Source: an uncultured Hungatella sp. (GTDB taxonomy: Bacteria > Bacillota > Clostridia > Lachnospirales > Lachnospiraceae). From it: a DNA stretch of 64,000 nt. The translations under genes and the position numbers were made by a program. Location of the stretch: the NCBI GenBank assembly GCA_910585645.1, contig CAJUFP010000006.1, forward strand, positions 11,368-75,367, in the 5' to 3' direction. Positions 1 through 8,020 of the stretch are shown here, piece by piece. Each line of letters starts with the position of its first letter. Position 1 is the first letter of the stretch. The notes beneath the pieces were generated by a model, which had not been told where the DNA came from, searched no databases, and saw nothing but the letters and a program-made list of their open reading frames with translations.

Positions 1-76
1 GGCGGTAAAAATGCAACTGTTTTTTGAGAAGCCGCCATTGGTACAGAACATATACATCCACACATTGCAATCCTTT

Positions 77-1180
77 TTACCCATATACCGCGCCGCCCAA
101 AACCTCCATCCTCTTCACAAACATCTCATAATACTGAGGCAGGCGCGAAAACCACTCCTTCTTCACCTTCCGGATCTGATTCAGCCCGACCTGCCCTACC
201 GCCTCCAGGGCGGCCTCTTTCTGGGTCAGCCTTCTGCCAAACGCCGTCTGGCAATTTGCCCCGTCCAGAGAATCGTAAGCGCCGAAGGCCCGGTTAAGAT
301 CCATCAGGTCATGGAGGCGCAGCGGCCTGTTGTCGGAATTATCCACCAGCACCCCCCAGTTGCCCCAATGCCTGTCCGTGTTCCCCACAAGGTAATCCAC
401 CACGTTCATCATATAGTAATTGTGCCTATCCAACCCCAGAACATAGGCCTTTACATCCTGGTCATGGTTCTGGCAGTAGATCTCAACCGCCTCCATAGAC
501 GCGATGGAATACTCCTTTGTGGTCATGATATCGCTGACGCTGACCTGCTGGCCGTCAAAATACCCTTCCTCATAAAGCACCTGGTCCACGGCAAAACACC
601 TGCATACGCGGCTGGCAAGAAGCTCCCTGTCCACAGCGTTGTCCCCGCCGTCCTTTAACAGCCGGAATCCGCCGTCCACCCGCTGCCACGCCTTGGGAAA
701 GCATCCGTTGGTGGCCAGGTCCCTGGAAAGACACTGGTTTGTGACTGTATACTGTCTCCCCCGGAGGGAGATATCCATAAACGTATTGTCAAGATGGTTC
801 TCATACAGGTTCACATCTCCAAACCTTACATCCTCCCCCAAGTCCCTGACCCAGAACACGTCGGTTAAGGAGGCGCAGCGGTACGTCAGGGCGATCCCGG
901 CCCGATCCCGGTCCGTTACGGCCTGGCGCATCCCTAAACTGTTTAGGATCTCCTTCGCGTACATCCTGTCCAGGGTCAGCACCCTCCCCGCGCACCAGTA
1001 AAAAAAGTTAGTCACATTGTTTACAAGGGAATCCACATCCCCCTCTTCCTCCAGGTACAGATCATAGGGCATAAACGACTGGCTAAAAATCCGGCAATGC
1101 CCGGACCTGTCTATAGCAGCCGCCACCCTGTCCTTGTGCATGATCTCATACGCCGCTGTGTGGAAAACCGTTCCGGCCAT
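77..1180 (-). CDS. Solitary HipA-like kinase domain protein
   Basis: The 367-residue protein carries HipA-type Ser/Thr kinase signatures. RLLKDG near residue 170 fits the ATP-binding lysine. NTDRHWGNWG near residue 268 fits the catalytic HxxDRHxxN loop. LHDLMDLNRAF follows where the metal-binding aspartate is expected. HipA kinases phosphorylate targets such as glutamyl-tRNA synthetase and normally pair with a HipB antitoxin. No HipB-like gene lies beside it, and the usual HipA N-terminal subdomain is not evident, so this is probably one of the stand-alone HipA-like proteins common in clostridia. The start is supported by GGGAGGG eight bases upstream. The gene follows metY by 90 bases on the same strand and may be co-transcribed with it. 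The family call is fairly firm; the substrate is unknown. Confidence 0.7.
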   Translation of the reverse strand: MAGTVFHTAAYEIMHKDRVAAAIDRSGHCRIFSQSFMPYDLYLEEEGDVDSLVNNVTNFFYWCAGRVLTLDRMYAKEILNSLGMRQAVTDRDRAGIALTYRCASLTDVFWVRDLGEDVRFGDVNLYENHLDNTFMDISLRGRQYTVTNQCLSRDLATNGCFPKAWQRVDGGFRLLKDGGDNAVDRELLASRVCRCFAVDQVLYEEGYFDGQQVSVSDIMTTKEYSIASMEAVEIYCQNHDQDVKAYVLGLDRHNYYMMNVVDYLVGNTDRHWGNWGVLVDNSDNRPLRLHDLMDLNRAFGAYDSLDGANCQTAFGRRLTQKEAALEAVGQVGLNQIRKVKKEWFSRLPQYYEMFVKRMEVLGGAVYG

Positions 1181-1270
1181 AGTGCCCTCCCTTTTCGCGG
1201 GGTCCGATTCCTGTTAACCTGCCATCCTGCCGATGAAACAATCTGCCAGTCTGCGCAAATCTGCCGCTCC

Positions 1271-2548
1271 CTATGCCAGGGCCTGCTCAATATCCCCGAT
1301 AATATCCTCCACGCCCTCGATCCCAACGCTGAGCCGGATCATAGCCGGGTCCACCCCCGCCTCTCTCAGCTGCTCATCACTGAGCTGCCTGTGGGTGTGG
1401 CTGGCGGGGTGAAGCACAGAAGTCCTGGCATCCGCCACATGGGTCACGATAGCCGCCAGTTTCAGCTTATCCATAAATTCCGCCGCAGCCCTTCTGCCCC
1501 CTTTAAGGCCGAAAGAGATGACCCCGCAGGTGCCATCCGGCATATACTTCCGGGCCAGATCATAGTATTTATCCCCCGCAAGCCCCGGATAGTTTACCCA
1601 GGCCACATCGTCCCTGGATTTCAAATACCGGGCCACCTTCAGGGCATTGTCACAGTGTCTTGGCACACGAAGGTGCAGGGTCTCCAGCCCCACATTCAGA
1701 AGGAACGCGTTCTGGGGGGACTGGATGGAGCCCATATCCCGCATCAGCTGGGCCGTGGCCTTGGTGATGTACGCCCCTTTTCCGAACTTCTCTGTGTAGA
1801 CCACGCCGTGGTACGACTCATCCGGCGTAGTCAGTCCGGGAAACTTATCCCTGTGTGCTTCCCAGTCAAAATTCCCGCTGTCCACGATGCATCCCCCCAC
1901 GGCCATGGCGTGGCCGTCCATGTACTTGGTGGTGGAATGGGTCACAATATCGGCGCCCCACTCTATGGGCCGGCAGTTTATGGGAGTGGCAAAGGTGTTG
2001 TCCACAATAAACGGCACCCCATGGCTGTGGGCCAGGCCCGCGAACTTCTCCAGATCCAGCACCACCAGGGCCGGGTTGGCGATCGTCTCCCCGAACACAG
2101 CCTTGGTGTTGTCCTGAAACGCCTTCTCAAGCTCCCTGGCAGGAGCGTCCGGGTCCACCAGCGTACACTGGATGCCAAATCTCTTTAAAGTCACCGTAAA
2201 CAGATTAGAAGTTCCGCCGTAGATCGTGGCCGCGCAGACAATGTGGTCCCCCGCGGAACAAATATTTAACACCGCGTACATGTTGGCAGCCTGCCCGGAG
2301 GAGGTGAGCATAGCAGCCGCCCCGCCCTCCAGCCTACAGATCTTCTCCGCCACCGCGTCGTTGGTAGGGTTGGCCAGCCTGGTGTAGAAATATCCGTTTT
2401 CCTCCAGATCGAACAGGCGGCCCATCTGTTCGCTTGTCTCATATTTAAACGTCGTGCTCTGATATATGGGAAGCACTCTGGGCTCGCCGTTTTTGGGCTG
2501 CCATCCTCCCTGGATGCAGATAGTGTCCAGTGATTCTCTATGACTCAT
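1271..2548 (-). CDS. metY: O-acetylhomoserine sulfhydrylase (PLP enzyme)
   Basis: This 425-residue protein is a Cys/Met-metabolism PLP enzyme of full family length. It should replace the acetyl group of O-acetyl-L-homoserine with sulfide (or methanethiol), giving homocysteine (or methionine) in the cytosol. Visible signatures are the family start YQSTTFKYET, the substrate-loop YTRLANPTNDAVAEKI, the ring-stacking ATIYGGTSNLF, IVDNTFATP, and the PLP-lysine motif THSTTKYMDGH (about K208). The length and the insertion around residues 240-270 favour O-acetylhomoserine sulfhydrylase over the shorter cystathionine gamma-synthases. AGGAGGATAAGATC precedes the ATG, and a good promoter lies just upstream. 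The cystine-like ABC transporter about 2 kb away suggests a sulfur amino acid neighbourhood. Confidence 0.93.
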   Translation of the reverse strand: MSHRESLDTICIQGGWQPKNGEPRVLPIYQSTTFKYETSEQMGRLFDLEENGYFYTRLANPTNDAVAEKICRLEGGAAAMLTSSGQAANMYAVLNICSAGDHIVCAATIYGGTSNLFTVTLKRFGIQCTLVDPDAPARELEKAFQDNTKAVFGETIANPALVVLDLEKFAGLAHSHGVPFIVDNTFATPINCRPIEWGADIVTHSTTKYMDGHAMAVGGCIVDSGNFDWEAHRDKFPGLTTPDESYHGVVYTEKFGKGAYITKATAQLMRDMGSIQSPQNAFLLNVGLETLHLRVPRHCDNALKVARYLKSRDDVAWVNYPGLAGDKYYDLARKYMPDGTCGVISFGLKGGRRAAAEFMDKLKLAAIVTHVADARTSVLHPASHTHRQLSDEQLREAGVDPAMIRLSVGIEGVEDIIGDIEQALA

Positions 2549-2579
2549 GATCTTATCCTCCTAATTGCCGTTTCCCTAC

Positions 2580-2608
2580 ATTGTACACAAACCCGGGGCA
2601 AAAATCAA
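2580..2608 (-). promoter_or_regulatory. SigA-type promoter of metY
   Basis: Read on the minus strand, TTGATT (2603-2608) and TACAAT (2580-2585) are separated by exactly 17 bases, about 30 bases upstream of the metY start. There is no room for a SAM or T-box leader between promoter and gene, so control, if any, would be at initiation. Confidence 0.7.
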
Positions 2609-2631
2609 TGGAAATAAGGGAAACCTTCTGT

Positions 2632-2665
2632 GAAAAAAGTCCGGGAAAACCCCTAATCCCGGACT
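2632..2665 (-). terminator. Rho-independent terminator after the LytTR regulator
   Basis: On the minus strand a perfect 9-bp stem (AGTCCGGGA / TCCCGGACT) is followed directly by a run of T. It lies about 130 bases after the LytTR stop codon and just upstream of the metY promoter, so it separates the two transcripts. Confidence 0.85.
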
Positions 2666-2791
2666 TTCGGCATCTGCAGAAGCGTACAGAAAAGAGGGAC
2701 TTTCCATACCCTTTATGATCTCTGCCAAACGCCTGCATCTATCATACCACAAAAATCCCGCCTTTTTGCCCGAATGTCATAATCCGCCCCT

Positions 2792-3520
2792 CTATCTGAC
2801 AAACTCCGTCAAAAGCTGCTTTCTCAGCTGCGCCATGGCTGTCCGCCGAAACGTCCTGCTGATGGTAAAATACCCCTGCTCCCCTTTGAGACTTACCCAG
2901 TCCCCGGTACACTCCACAATAAAATCCTTATTCACAATATAGGACTGATGGATCTGGATAAATGACTCCGGAAGCCCTCTTTCCAGAAGCTGGGACAGCT
3001 TTCCGTAAAATTCCTGTTTCCCTCTGACCATATGGATCTCCACCTTTCTCCCAACGCTCTGAAAATAGAGGATCTCCTCATAGGGCACCTGGTAAAATAC
3101 TTTGTTCTTCTGAAAAGAAAACTGCTGTTCCCGGCGAAATCCTAATTTCCGGGCATAATCCGCGATCTGGAACACCCGCTTCCGTCCAAAAGGTTTCCTC
3201 AAAAACTTCATGGGCCGGTTCTCAATCACCGCCTCCGGATCCTGCACCTCATAGGACATGTAGACAATCTCCACATCCTCGTCATCCAGACTCCTGCGTA
3301 TCTCCTCCCCCACCGCGATCCCGTCCATGCCCTCCATAAGAATGTCCAGAAAAATCAGGTCATACCGCTTCCCAAGACTCATCTTCTCATACAGTGAACT
3401 TCCGTCATAAAACAACTCCGATTCCATAGCGACAGATTTCTCTCTGCAATAAAATTCCAACAGCTCCTCCAGGTTGTCACAGTCATACGCATTGTCATCG
3501 CAAATGGCTATTGTCCACAT
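2792..3520 (-). CDS. LytTR-family response regulator
   Basis: A 242-residue two-domain regulator. Residues 1-118 form a receiver domain with the acidic pair at 8-9 (CDDN) and the phospho-acceptor at about D59 (YDLIFLDILM). Residues about 140-240 form a LytTR DNA-binding domain (EEILYFQSVGRKVEIH; FIQIHQSYIVNKDFI). The family, typified by AgrA and LytR, activates promoters with paired short repeats. I start at 3520 because AGAGGAAAGGACGAGGGGA lies directly upstream and translation then begins at the receiver domain; the open frame extends further upstream without homology. No histidine kinase is adjacent. It is divergent from the DUF368 gene, which it may control, but no binding repeat was identified. 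Confidence 0.88.
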   Translation of the reverse strand: MWTIAICDDNAYDCDNLEELLEFYCREKSVAMESELFYDGSSLYEKMSLGKRYDLIFLDILMEGMDGIAVGEEIRRSLDDEDVEIVYMSYEVQDPEAVIENRPMKFLRKPFGRKRVFQIADYARKLGFRREQQFSFQKNKVFYQVPYEEILYFQSVGRKVEIHMVRGKQEFYGKLSQLLERGLPESFIQIHQSYIVNKDFIVECTGDWVSLKGEQGYFTISRTFRRTAMAQLRKQLLTEFVR

Positions 3521-3691
3521 TCCCCTCGTCCTTTCCTCTTTGATGTCACTTGTTAGTCTCGACCAAAATATCTTAAATTCTATCTGTTTTAGCGGTCCAA
3601 AAAGGGTGACACAGCGCCGCATTCCTCTCGGATTATGACAGAAAACAGCGCGTATTTTAACATGGCCTTAACACAGAGCCAAAGCTGCCTG

Positions 3692-3720
3692 TTGACAACG
3701 TGACAAAAGCCCCCTATAAT
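3692..3720 (+). promoter_or_regulatory. Consensus SigA promoter of the DUF368 gene
   Basis: TTGACA (3692-3697), a 17-base spacer and TATAAT (3715-3720) make a perfect consensus promoter about 40 bases upstream of the DUF368 start. This predicts strong basal expression. Confidence 0.9.
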
Positions 3721-3761
3721 TTAGTAATTGCGTTATTATTTTTAAGAAAAGAGGAATGATC

Positions 3762-4643
3762 ATGACATTTTTAATGGATACCATAAAAGGCATGCTGATC
3801 GGCATCGCCAACATCATCCCCGGAGTCAGCGGCGGCACCATGGCTGTGTCCTTAGGCATCTACGACAAACTGATCGGTTCTGTCTCCGGCCTGTTAAAAA
3901 CTCCAAAAAAAAGCGCCAGGACCCTGCTGCCCATTATCCTTGGCTGCGGTCTTGGCATTATAGGCTTTACCTATGCCATCGAGTATCTTTTAAGCCGCCA
4001 CACCTTTATCACCTGCATGGCCTTTGTGGGGCTTATACTGGGAGGCGTCCCCGTCCTGTTTTCTTCCCTGAAAAAGGAGCTGGCAAAAGGCCCCTCAAAG
4101 ATCGGACTCTCCGGCGTTCTGGCCTTTGCCCTTCTGTTTGGCGTGGCTGTGTTTCTCCCCATGATGAACGCGGACGATGAAGTGCTCAAAACCTTCACCG
4201 TCACCCCGCAAGTCATGATCTCCCTGTTTTTCGTGGGGGTCATCGCCTCGGCCACCATGGTAGTTCCCGGAGTCTCCGGCTCCCTGGTGATGATGATACT
4301 GGGGTACTATTACGGCATCATCAACACCATCAAGTCCTTTCTCGACTCCCTAAAAGCATTGGATATGGCCGGTCTGACCCACGGCTTCGCCCTCCTTGTA
4401 CCCTTTGGCATCGGGGTGCTCCTTGGCATCTTCCTCATCGCCAAGCTGATCACCTTTCTCTTTGAAAAATTTGGCGTACAGACTTACTGCGCCATCTTCG
4501 GACTGATCCTGGCCTCGCCCTTTGCCATTTTCTACAACACAGGCGCTCTCGGCCCCTCTTCCCTTCCCGGCGCGGGGCAGGTGATTCTGGGACTGATTCT
4601 GGCAGTGATCTGCGGCGGCGTTACCTGGAAGATGGGCAAATAG
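3762..4643 (+). CDS. popT: DUF368 membrane protein, polyprenyl-phosphate transporter type
   Basis: A 293-residue multi-pass membrane protein of the DUF368 family. The family hallmark ANIIPGVSGGTMAVSLGIYD lies near the N terminus and a second, related motif VVPGVSGSLVMMILGYY lies near residue 170, reflecting the internal duplication of the family. DUF368 (PopT) proteins recycle undecaprenyl phosphate across the cytoplasmic membrane, as does the unrelated DedA family; the gene symbol follows that usage. That would serve peptidoglycan and the surface glycan encoded further along. I chose ATG 3762, which lies six bases after GAGGA; the ATG at 3756 abuts the Shine-Dalgarno sequence. The gene is divergent from the LytTR regulator and ends at a bidirectional terminator. 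Confidence 0.85.
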   Translation: MTFLMDTIKGMLIGIANIIPGVSGGTMAVSLGIYDKLIGSVSGLLKTPKKSARTLLPIILGCGLGIIGFTYAIEYLLSRHTFITCMAFVGLILGGVPVLFSSLKKELAKGPSKIGLSGVLAFALLFGVAVFLPMMNADDEVLKTFTVTPQVMISLFFVGVIASATMVVPGVSGSLVMMILGYYYGIINTIKSFLDSLKALDMAGLTHGFALLVPFGIGVLLGIFLIAKLITFLFEKFGVQTYCAIFGLILASPFAIFYNTGALGPSSLPGAGQVILGLILAVICGGVTWKMGK

Positions 4644-4661
4644 CAACACAACCAGGTCTCA

Positions 4662-4715
4662 CAAAAAAATAAGGGCAGCTCGTTTCCCAAAGGGATCGTG
4701 TTGCCCTTATCTTTT
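4662..4715. terminator. Bidirectional terminator between convergent genes
   Basis: A 9-bp outer stem (ATAAGGGCA at 4669-4677 with TGCCCTTAT at 4702-4710) encloses an inner TCCC/GGGA stem. It has a T run on the plus side (4711-4716) and an A run on the other side (4663-4669). It can therefore end both the plus-strand DUF368 transcript and the minus-strand ABC transporter transcript. Confidence 0.88.
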
Positions 4716-4741
4716 TGTCAGTTCCCGAATCAGCCTATCTG

Positions 4742-5686
4742 TTAATCTGTAACTCCGTCTTTCTTTGGCTCCTGGGAGATATCATTTCCAAAATATTTGT
4801 CCGACAGCTTTGCCAGCTCCCCGGACTCCCGGATCTCATCAATGGCCTGATCCACAGCCTCCCGAAGGCTTTTTGAGTCCTCCCCTTTCCTCATGGGAAT
4901 GCACACCAGGGAAGCGTCGTCGGTAAGGGCCGCGATCTTAAGGTTTTTCTCCGGGTGGGCGTTGATATAGTCGTAAAATGTCAGCTCCGCGTTCAAGGTA
5001 GCGTCGATGCGCCCTGTGTTCAACAGCTCGAAGGTCTGGTTTAAGTCGTCAACCGCCGTAACCTCCGCTCCATAGCTCTCCGCCAGCTCCGCGTAGGTGC
5101 TGGAAATGGTGTTGGCCGTCTTCTTCCCATTCAGATCCTCAAAAGACTGGATCTCCATATTCCCGCCGTCCACAATGATAGCTGTACGGATATAGCCATA
5201 GGGCTCTGAAAAATCATATTTCTCACGCCGCTCGTCCGTCACCTCCACGCCGTTTATCACCAGGTCATACCGCCCCGCGTCCAGGCCGGCAAAAAGGCCG
5301 TCCCACTCCCCCTCCACAAAGGTGGCTTTCACCCCCAGTTTGTCTGCGATAAGCTTTGCCACCTCCACATCATATCCCACCAGCTCATCGCTCTCGTCGT
5401 GGTAGGTCCAGGGGGACCAGGTTCCCTCCATAGCCACGATAAGCTCGCCTCTCTGCCGGATCTGGGCCAGCTGGTCGCCGCCCTCCTGCCCGCTTTCCTC
5501 CGCGGCCTGACTCCCCTCTTTGGCCTCGCTTTCAGTGCCTGCCACACTCTGGTCTGCCTGATTCCCTCCGGCTTTGGGCGCTCCCGCCCCGTCCTCCTGA
5601 CCATTTCCCCCGCCGGAACATCCAAAAAGCGTCACAGATGCTGCCGCCATAATCGCTGCCATTGTCAAAAGCGTTCTCTTTTTCAT
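4742..5686 (-). CDS. Amino acid ABC transporter substrate-binding lipoprotein (cystine-like)
   Basis: A 314-residue family 3 solute-binding protein. A lipoprotein signal ends in LFGC (C23), followed by a Gly/Glu/Gln-rich linker to about residue 70. The binding domain begins IRQRGELIVAMEGTWSPW and includes GYDVEVAKLIADKLG, the pattern WDGLFAGLDAGRYDLVINGV, and RREKYDFSEPY. These resemble FliY/TcyA-type cystine binders, but specificity cannot be fixed by eye. It would be anchored outside the membrane and deliver substrate to the permease and ATPase encoded just upstream on the same strand. It is the last gene before a bidirectional terminator. Confidence 0.88.
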   Translation of the reverse strand: MKKRTLLTMAAIMAAASVTLFGCSGGGNGQEDGAGAPKAGGNQADQSVAGTESEAKEGSQAAEESGQEGGDQLAQIRQRGELIVAMEGTWSPWTYHDESDELVGYDVEVAKLIADKLGVKATFVEGEWDGLFAGLDAGRYDLVINGVEVTDERREKYDFSEPYGYIRTAIIVDGGNMEIQSFEDLNGKKTANTISSTYAELAESYGAEVTAVDDLNQTFELLNTGRIDATLNAELTFYDYINAHPEKNLKIAALTDDASLVCIPMRKGEDSKSLREAVDQAIDEIRESGELAKLSDKYFGNDISQEPKKDGVTD

Positions 5687-5722
5687 AATATGATTCTCCT
5701 TCCATATTCTAAACTCTTAAGT

Positions 5723-6460
5723 TTACTCCCTCACCGCCATCCGCAGAAACTCCCTGGTCCGCTCCTCCTTAGGATTCTCAAAAAACTCTTTAGAACTGCC
5801 GGATTCCACGATCTTTCCGTGCTCCATAAACACCACCTTGGTGGACACGTTCCTGGCAAAATTCATCTCATGAGTCACCACCAGCATGGTCATGCCCTCC
5901 TGGGCCAGTTCCCGCATAACCTCCAGCACCTCCCCGATCAGTTCCGGGTCAAGGGCCGACGTAGGCTCGTCAAAAAAGATGATCTCCGGGTCCACAGCCA
6001 AGGCCCTGGCAATAGCCACCCTCTGCTGCTGGCCTCCGGAAAGCTGGTGGGGATAATGGTTCTTCCGATCCCCCAGCCCCACCTTCCAAAGAGCCCGCTT
6101 CCCGATCTCCTCCGCCTGGGCCTTTGGCACTTTCCTGGCCACAATAAGCCCCTCCGTCACATTCTGGAGCGCCGTCTTGTTGGCAAAGAGATTAAAGCTC
6201 TGAAACACAAACGCCGTCTTCTTCCGGATCCGCCCGATATCCTTCTTGGACGTATGGCCCATCTCAAAGGTTTCCCCGTCAAACACCATGGTCCCCTTAT
6301 CCGCTGTCTCCAAAAAATTGACACACCGCAGCAACGTGGTCTTTCCGGACCCGCTGGACCCCAGTATAGCCACCACGTCCCCCTTATCCACCTTCAGGTC
6401 AATGCCCTGAAGCACCTGAAGATCCCCGAAAGCCTTCCACACATCTCTGACTTCAAGCAT
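5723..6460 (-). CDS. Polar amino acid ABC transporter ATP-binding protein
   Basis: A 245-residue ABC ATPase of the GlnQ/TcyC class. It shows the Walker A motif GSSGSGKTTLL, the Q-loop FVFQSFNLF, the signature LSGGQQQR, Walker B IIFFDEPTSALDP and the switch histidine in VVTHEMNF. It would energise the permease encoded just upstream. Start 6460 is preferred because GGGAGGAAGAGC precedes that ATG and the protein then starts at the usual LEVRDV; the longer frame would run into the permease gene. The stop of the permease lies 14 bases upstream, which fits one operon. Confidence 0.92.
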   Translation of the reverse strand: MLEVRDVWKAFGDLQVLQGIDLKVDKGDVVAILGSSGSGKTTLLRCVNFLETADKGTMVFDGETFEMGHTSKKDIGRIRKKTAFVFQSFNLFANKTALQNVTEGLIVARKVPKAQAEEIGKRALWKVGLGDRKNHYPHQLSGGQQQRVAIARALAVDPEIIFFDEPTSALDPELIGEVLEVMRELAQEGMTMLVVTHEMNFARNVSTKVVFMEHGKIVESGSSKEFFENPKEERTREFLRMAVRE

Positions 6461-6474
6461 GCTCTTCCTCCCTG

Positions 6475-7152
6475 CTAATTTCTGCCATACCCGTAAAAAT
6501 CCAGCCTCTTCTCCCCCACCCGCTGCAGCCATGTCAGCACAGTGGAGAACATGAGATAGATCAATCCCACCTCAATGTACAAAGCCAAAGGTTCATAGGT
6601 TCTGGCCACGATCCGCTGGGTGGCCATAAACATCTCGGTTACTGTAATATTCGCCGCCAGGGAGGTGTCCTTCACCATGGCGATCAAAGAGTTGGACAGG
6701 GAGGGAAACGCGGTCCGCAGAGCCTGAGGCAGAATGATCCTCCTCATGATCTGCAGGTAGGACATGCCCACACAGTACCCGGCCTCCAGCTGCCCCTTTG
6801 GCACCGACTCCAGCGCCGCCCGTATGATCTCGGCCCCGTAGGCGCCCTCATTGATAGAAAACACGATAACCGCCGACGGAAACGGGTCCAGCACGATCCC
6901 AAGGCTTGGCAGGCCGAAAAATATCACGTACAGCTGCACCAGAAGCGGCGTTCCTCTCACCACCCATATGTAGAATCTGGCCAGCTCTTTTAACACCCTT
7001 ACATTGGCAAACTGAATCAGGGCCATGACCACCGCAATGACCATGGCAATGGAAAAGGAAATAACGGTCAGCGGAATGGTGACCGTCAGTCCCGGGATTA
7101 AGATCTTTGTAAATGAATCCGTTAAAATGCCGTATAGCCGCTCACTTATCAT
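6475..7152 (-). CDS. Polar amino acid ABC transporter permease
   Basis: A 225-residue permease of the HisM/TcyB type with about five hydrophobic segments. The EAA-like loop is seen as GAYGAEIIRAALESVPKGQLEAG, and RRIILPQALRTAFPSL follows, as in this family. YIWVVRGTPLLVQL is also typical. It would form a homodimeric channel with the ATPase and lipoprotein encoded downstream. It lies 46 bases after the YczE-like gene on the same strand, so transcription may begin at that gene's promoter. Confidence 0.9.
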   Translation of the reverse strand: MISERLYGILTDSFTKILIPGLTVTIPLTVISFSIAMVIAVVMALIQFANVRVLKELARFYIWVVRGTPLLVQLYVIFFGLPSLGIVLDPFPSAVIVFSINEGAYGAEIIRAALESVPKGQLEAGYCVGMSYLQIMRRIILPQALRTAFPSLSNSLIAMVKDTSLAANITVTEMFMATQRIVARTYEPLALYIEVGLIYLMFSTVLTWLQRVGEKRLDFYGYGRN

Positions 7153-7198
7153 GATGGAAACCTGTCTGTCCTTTCTCCGATTTTGTCCCCCCGCCTTT

Positions 7199-7861
7199 TC
7201 ACGCCGCTGATTCCGAAGACCTGATCCCCCTCATGATCCTGGCAACCGCCGTATCCCTGAAAAAGCTGACGATGGGACCTGTAAACAAGGCCACAATCAC
7301 GGTCCCGATACTCACCACGCTGCCTGTCATAAGGCCAACAACCGCGCTGATAACGTCCTGCCCCACTCTCGCCCACTTGTACTTGATCTTTCCGTGGGAG
7401 TATGTCTCCACGATCACAGACAGGCGGTCATAGGGCGCCGCCCCCAGGTCGCAGGCCATGTACAGGGCCACCCCAAAGCACAGCACCAGGATCCCCACAA
7501 CAAGCGCCGGGACGCGCATAGCCATATTTCCTGCCATGCTCTCAATCGTAATGCCCACGGCGGCGAACAGAAACATAAAAAACTCCACAAAATACCCCAG
7601 AAGCAGCATGTTGATCAGCGCGCCTACGCCAAAACTTTTCCTGTCCAGGATAAACACCGGGATAAACAGCAGCACGTTAAATACCATCTGGTACACAGCA
7701 AAGCTGATTGGCAGATGGCTGCTGACTCCCAAATTCATACAGGTAAACGGATCCGTGCCAAAACCGGACAGCCGAAGCATCGCTATGCCCAGCCCCAGGA
7801 TCAGGTTCGCCACAGTCACCCAAAAAATCCGAAGCAGCAGCTTCCTTTTCTTCTCATCCAT
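7199..7861 (-). CDS. YczE/YitT-like integral membrane protein
   Basis: A 220-residue protein with about five membrane segments. It resembles the YczE/YyaS family: an early LSGFGTDPFTCMNLG and a central LGAAPYDRLSV, two similar glycine-rich segments as in a duplicated fold. B. subtilis YczE has been linked to antibiotic production, but no transport or enzymatic role is established. GGGGAGAGATAGGAT precedes the ATG. It is the first gene of a probable operon with the amino acid ABC transporter and sits behind its own promoter and a terminator-like hairpin. The family call is reasonable; the function is unknown. Confidence 0.72.
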   Translation of the reverse strand: MDEKKRKLLLRIFWVTVANLILGLGIAMLRLSGFGTDPFTCMNLGVSSHLPISFAVYQMVFNVLLFIPVFILDRKSFGVGALINMLLLGYFVEFFMFLFAAVGITIESMAGNMAMRVPALVVGILVLCFGVALYMACDLGAAPYDRLSVIVETYSHGKIKYKWARVGQDVISAVVGLMTGSVVSIGTVIVALFTGPIVSFFRDTAVARIMRGIRSSESAA

Positions 7862-7883
7862 ATCCTATCTCTCCCCTTTGTGC

Positions 7884-7912
7884 AAAAAAACCCTGAGCCT
7901 ATAGTCTCAGAG
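7884..7912 (-). terminator. Terminator-like hairpin in the YczE-gene leader
   Basis: On the minus strand a 7-bp stem built on CTGAG/CTCAG (7891-7912, one G-T pair) is followed by seven T. It can terminate the kinase transcript coming from 8021. It also lies downstream of a near-consensus promoter (7948-7976) and about 23 bases before the YczE-like ATG, so it may act as an attenuator. Confidence 0.7.
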
Positions 7913-7947
7913 CCTTTTGCCTATTTGCCGCTTTTACAGCTTTTTGT

Positions 7948-7976
7948 ATTCTACACGATTTTGGGCAGTTTGTCAA
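7948..7976 (-). promoter_or_regulatory. SigA promoter upstream of the YczE/ABC transporter operon
   Basis: On the minus strand TTGACA (7971-7976), a 17-base spacer and TAGAAT (7948-7953). The predicted transcript starts near 7941 and would have to pass the hairpin at 7891-7912 to reach the first gene. Confidence 0.75.
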
Positions 7977-8020
7977 TGATTACCAGCAAACTTCTGTTTG
8001 GGTGCTTCTGTTTGTTCCTG

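Noticed and set aside
1..36. GGCGG/CCGCC inverted pair at the window edge
   Set aside because: The loop is long and the structure is cut by the window end, so a terminator for the HipA-like gene cannot be supported.
5399..6478. Plus-strand open frame opposite the ABC transporter genes
   Set aside because: It spans two well-supported minus-strand genes, has no Shine-Dalgarno sequence and shows no recognisable motif.
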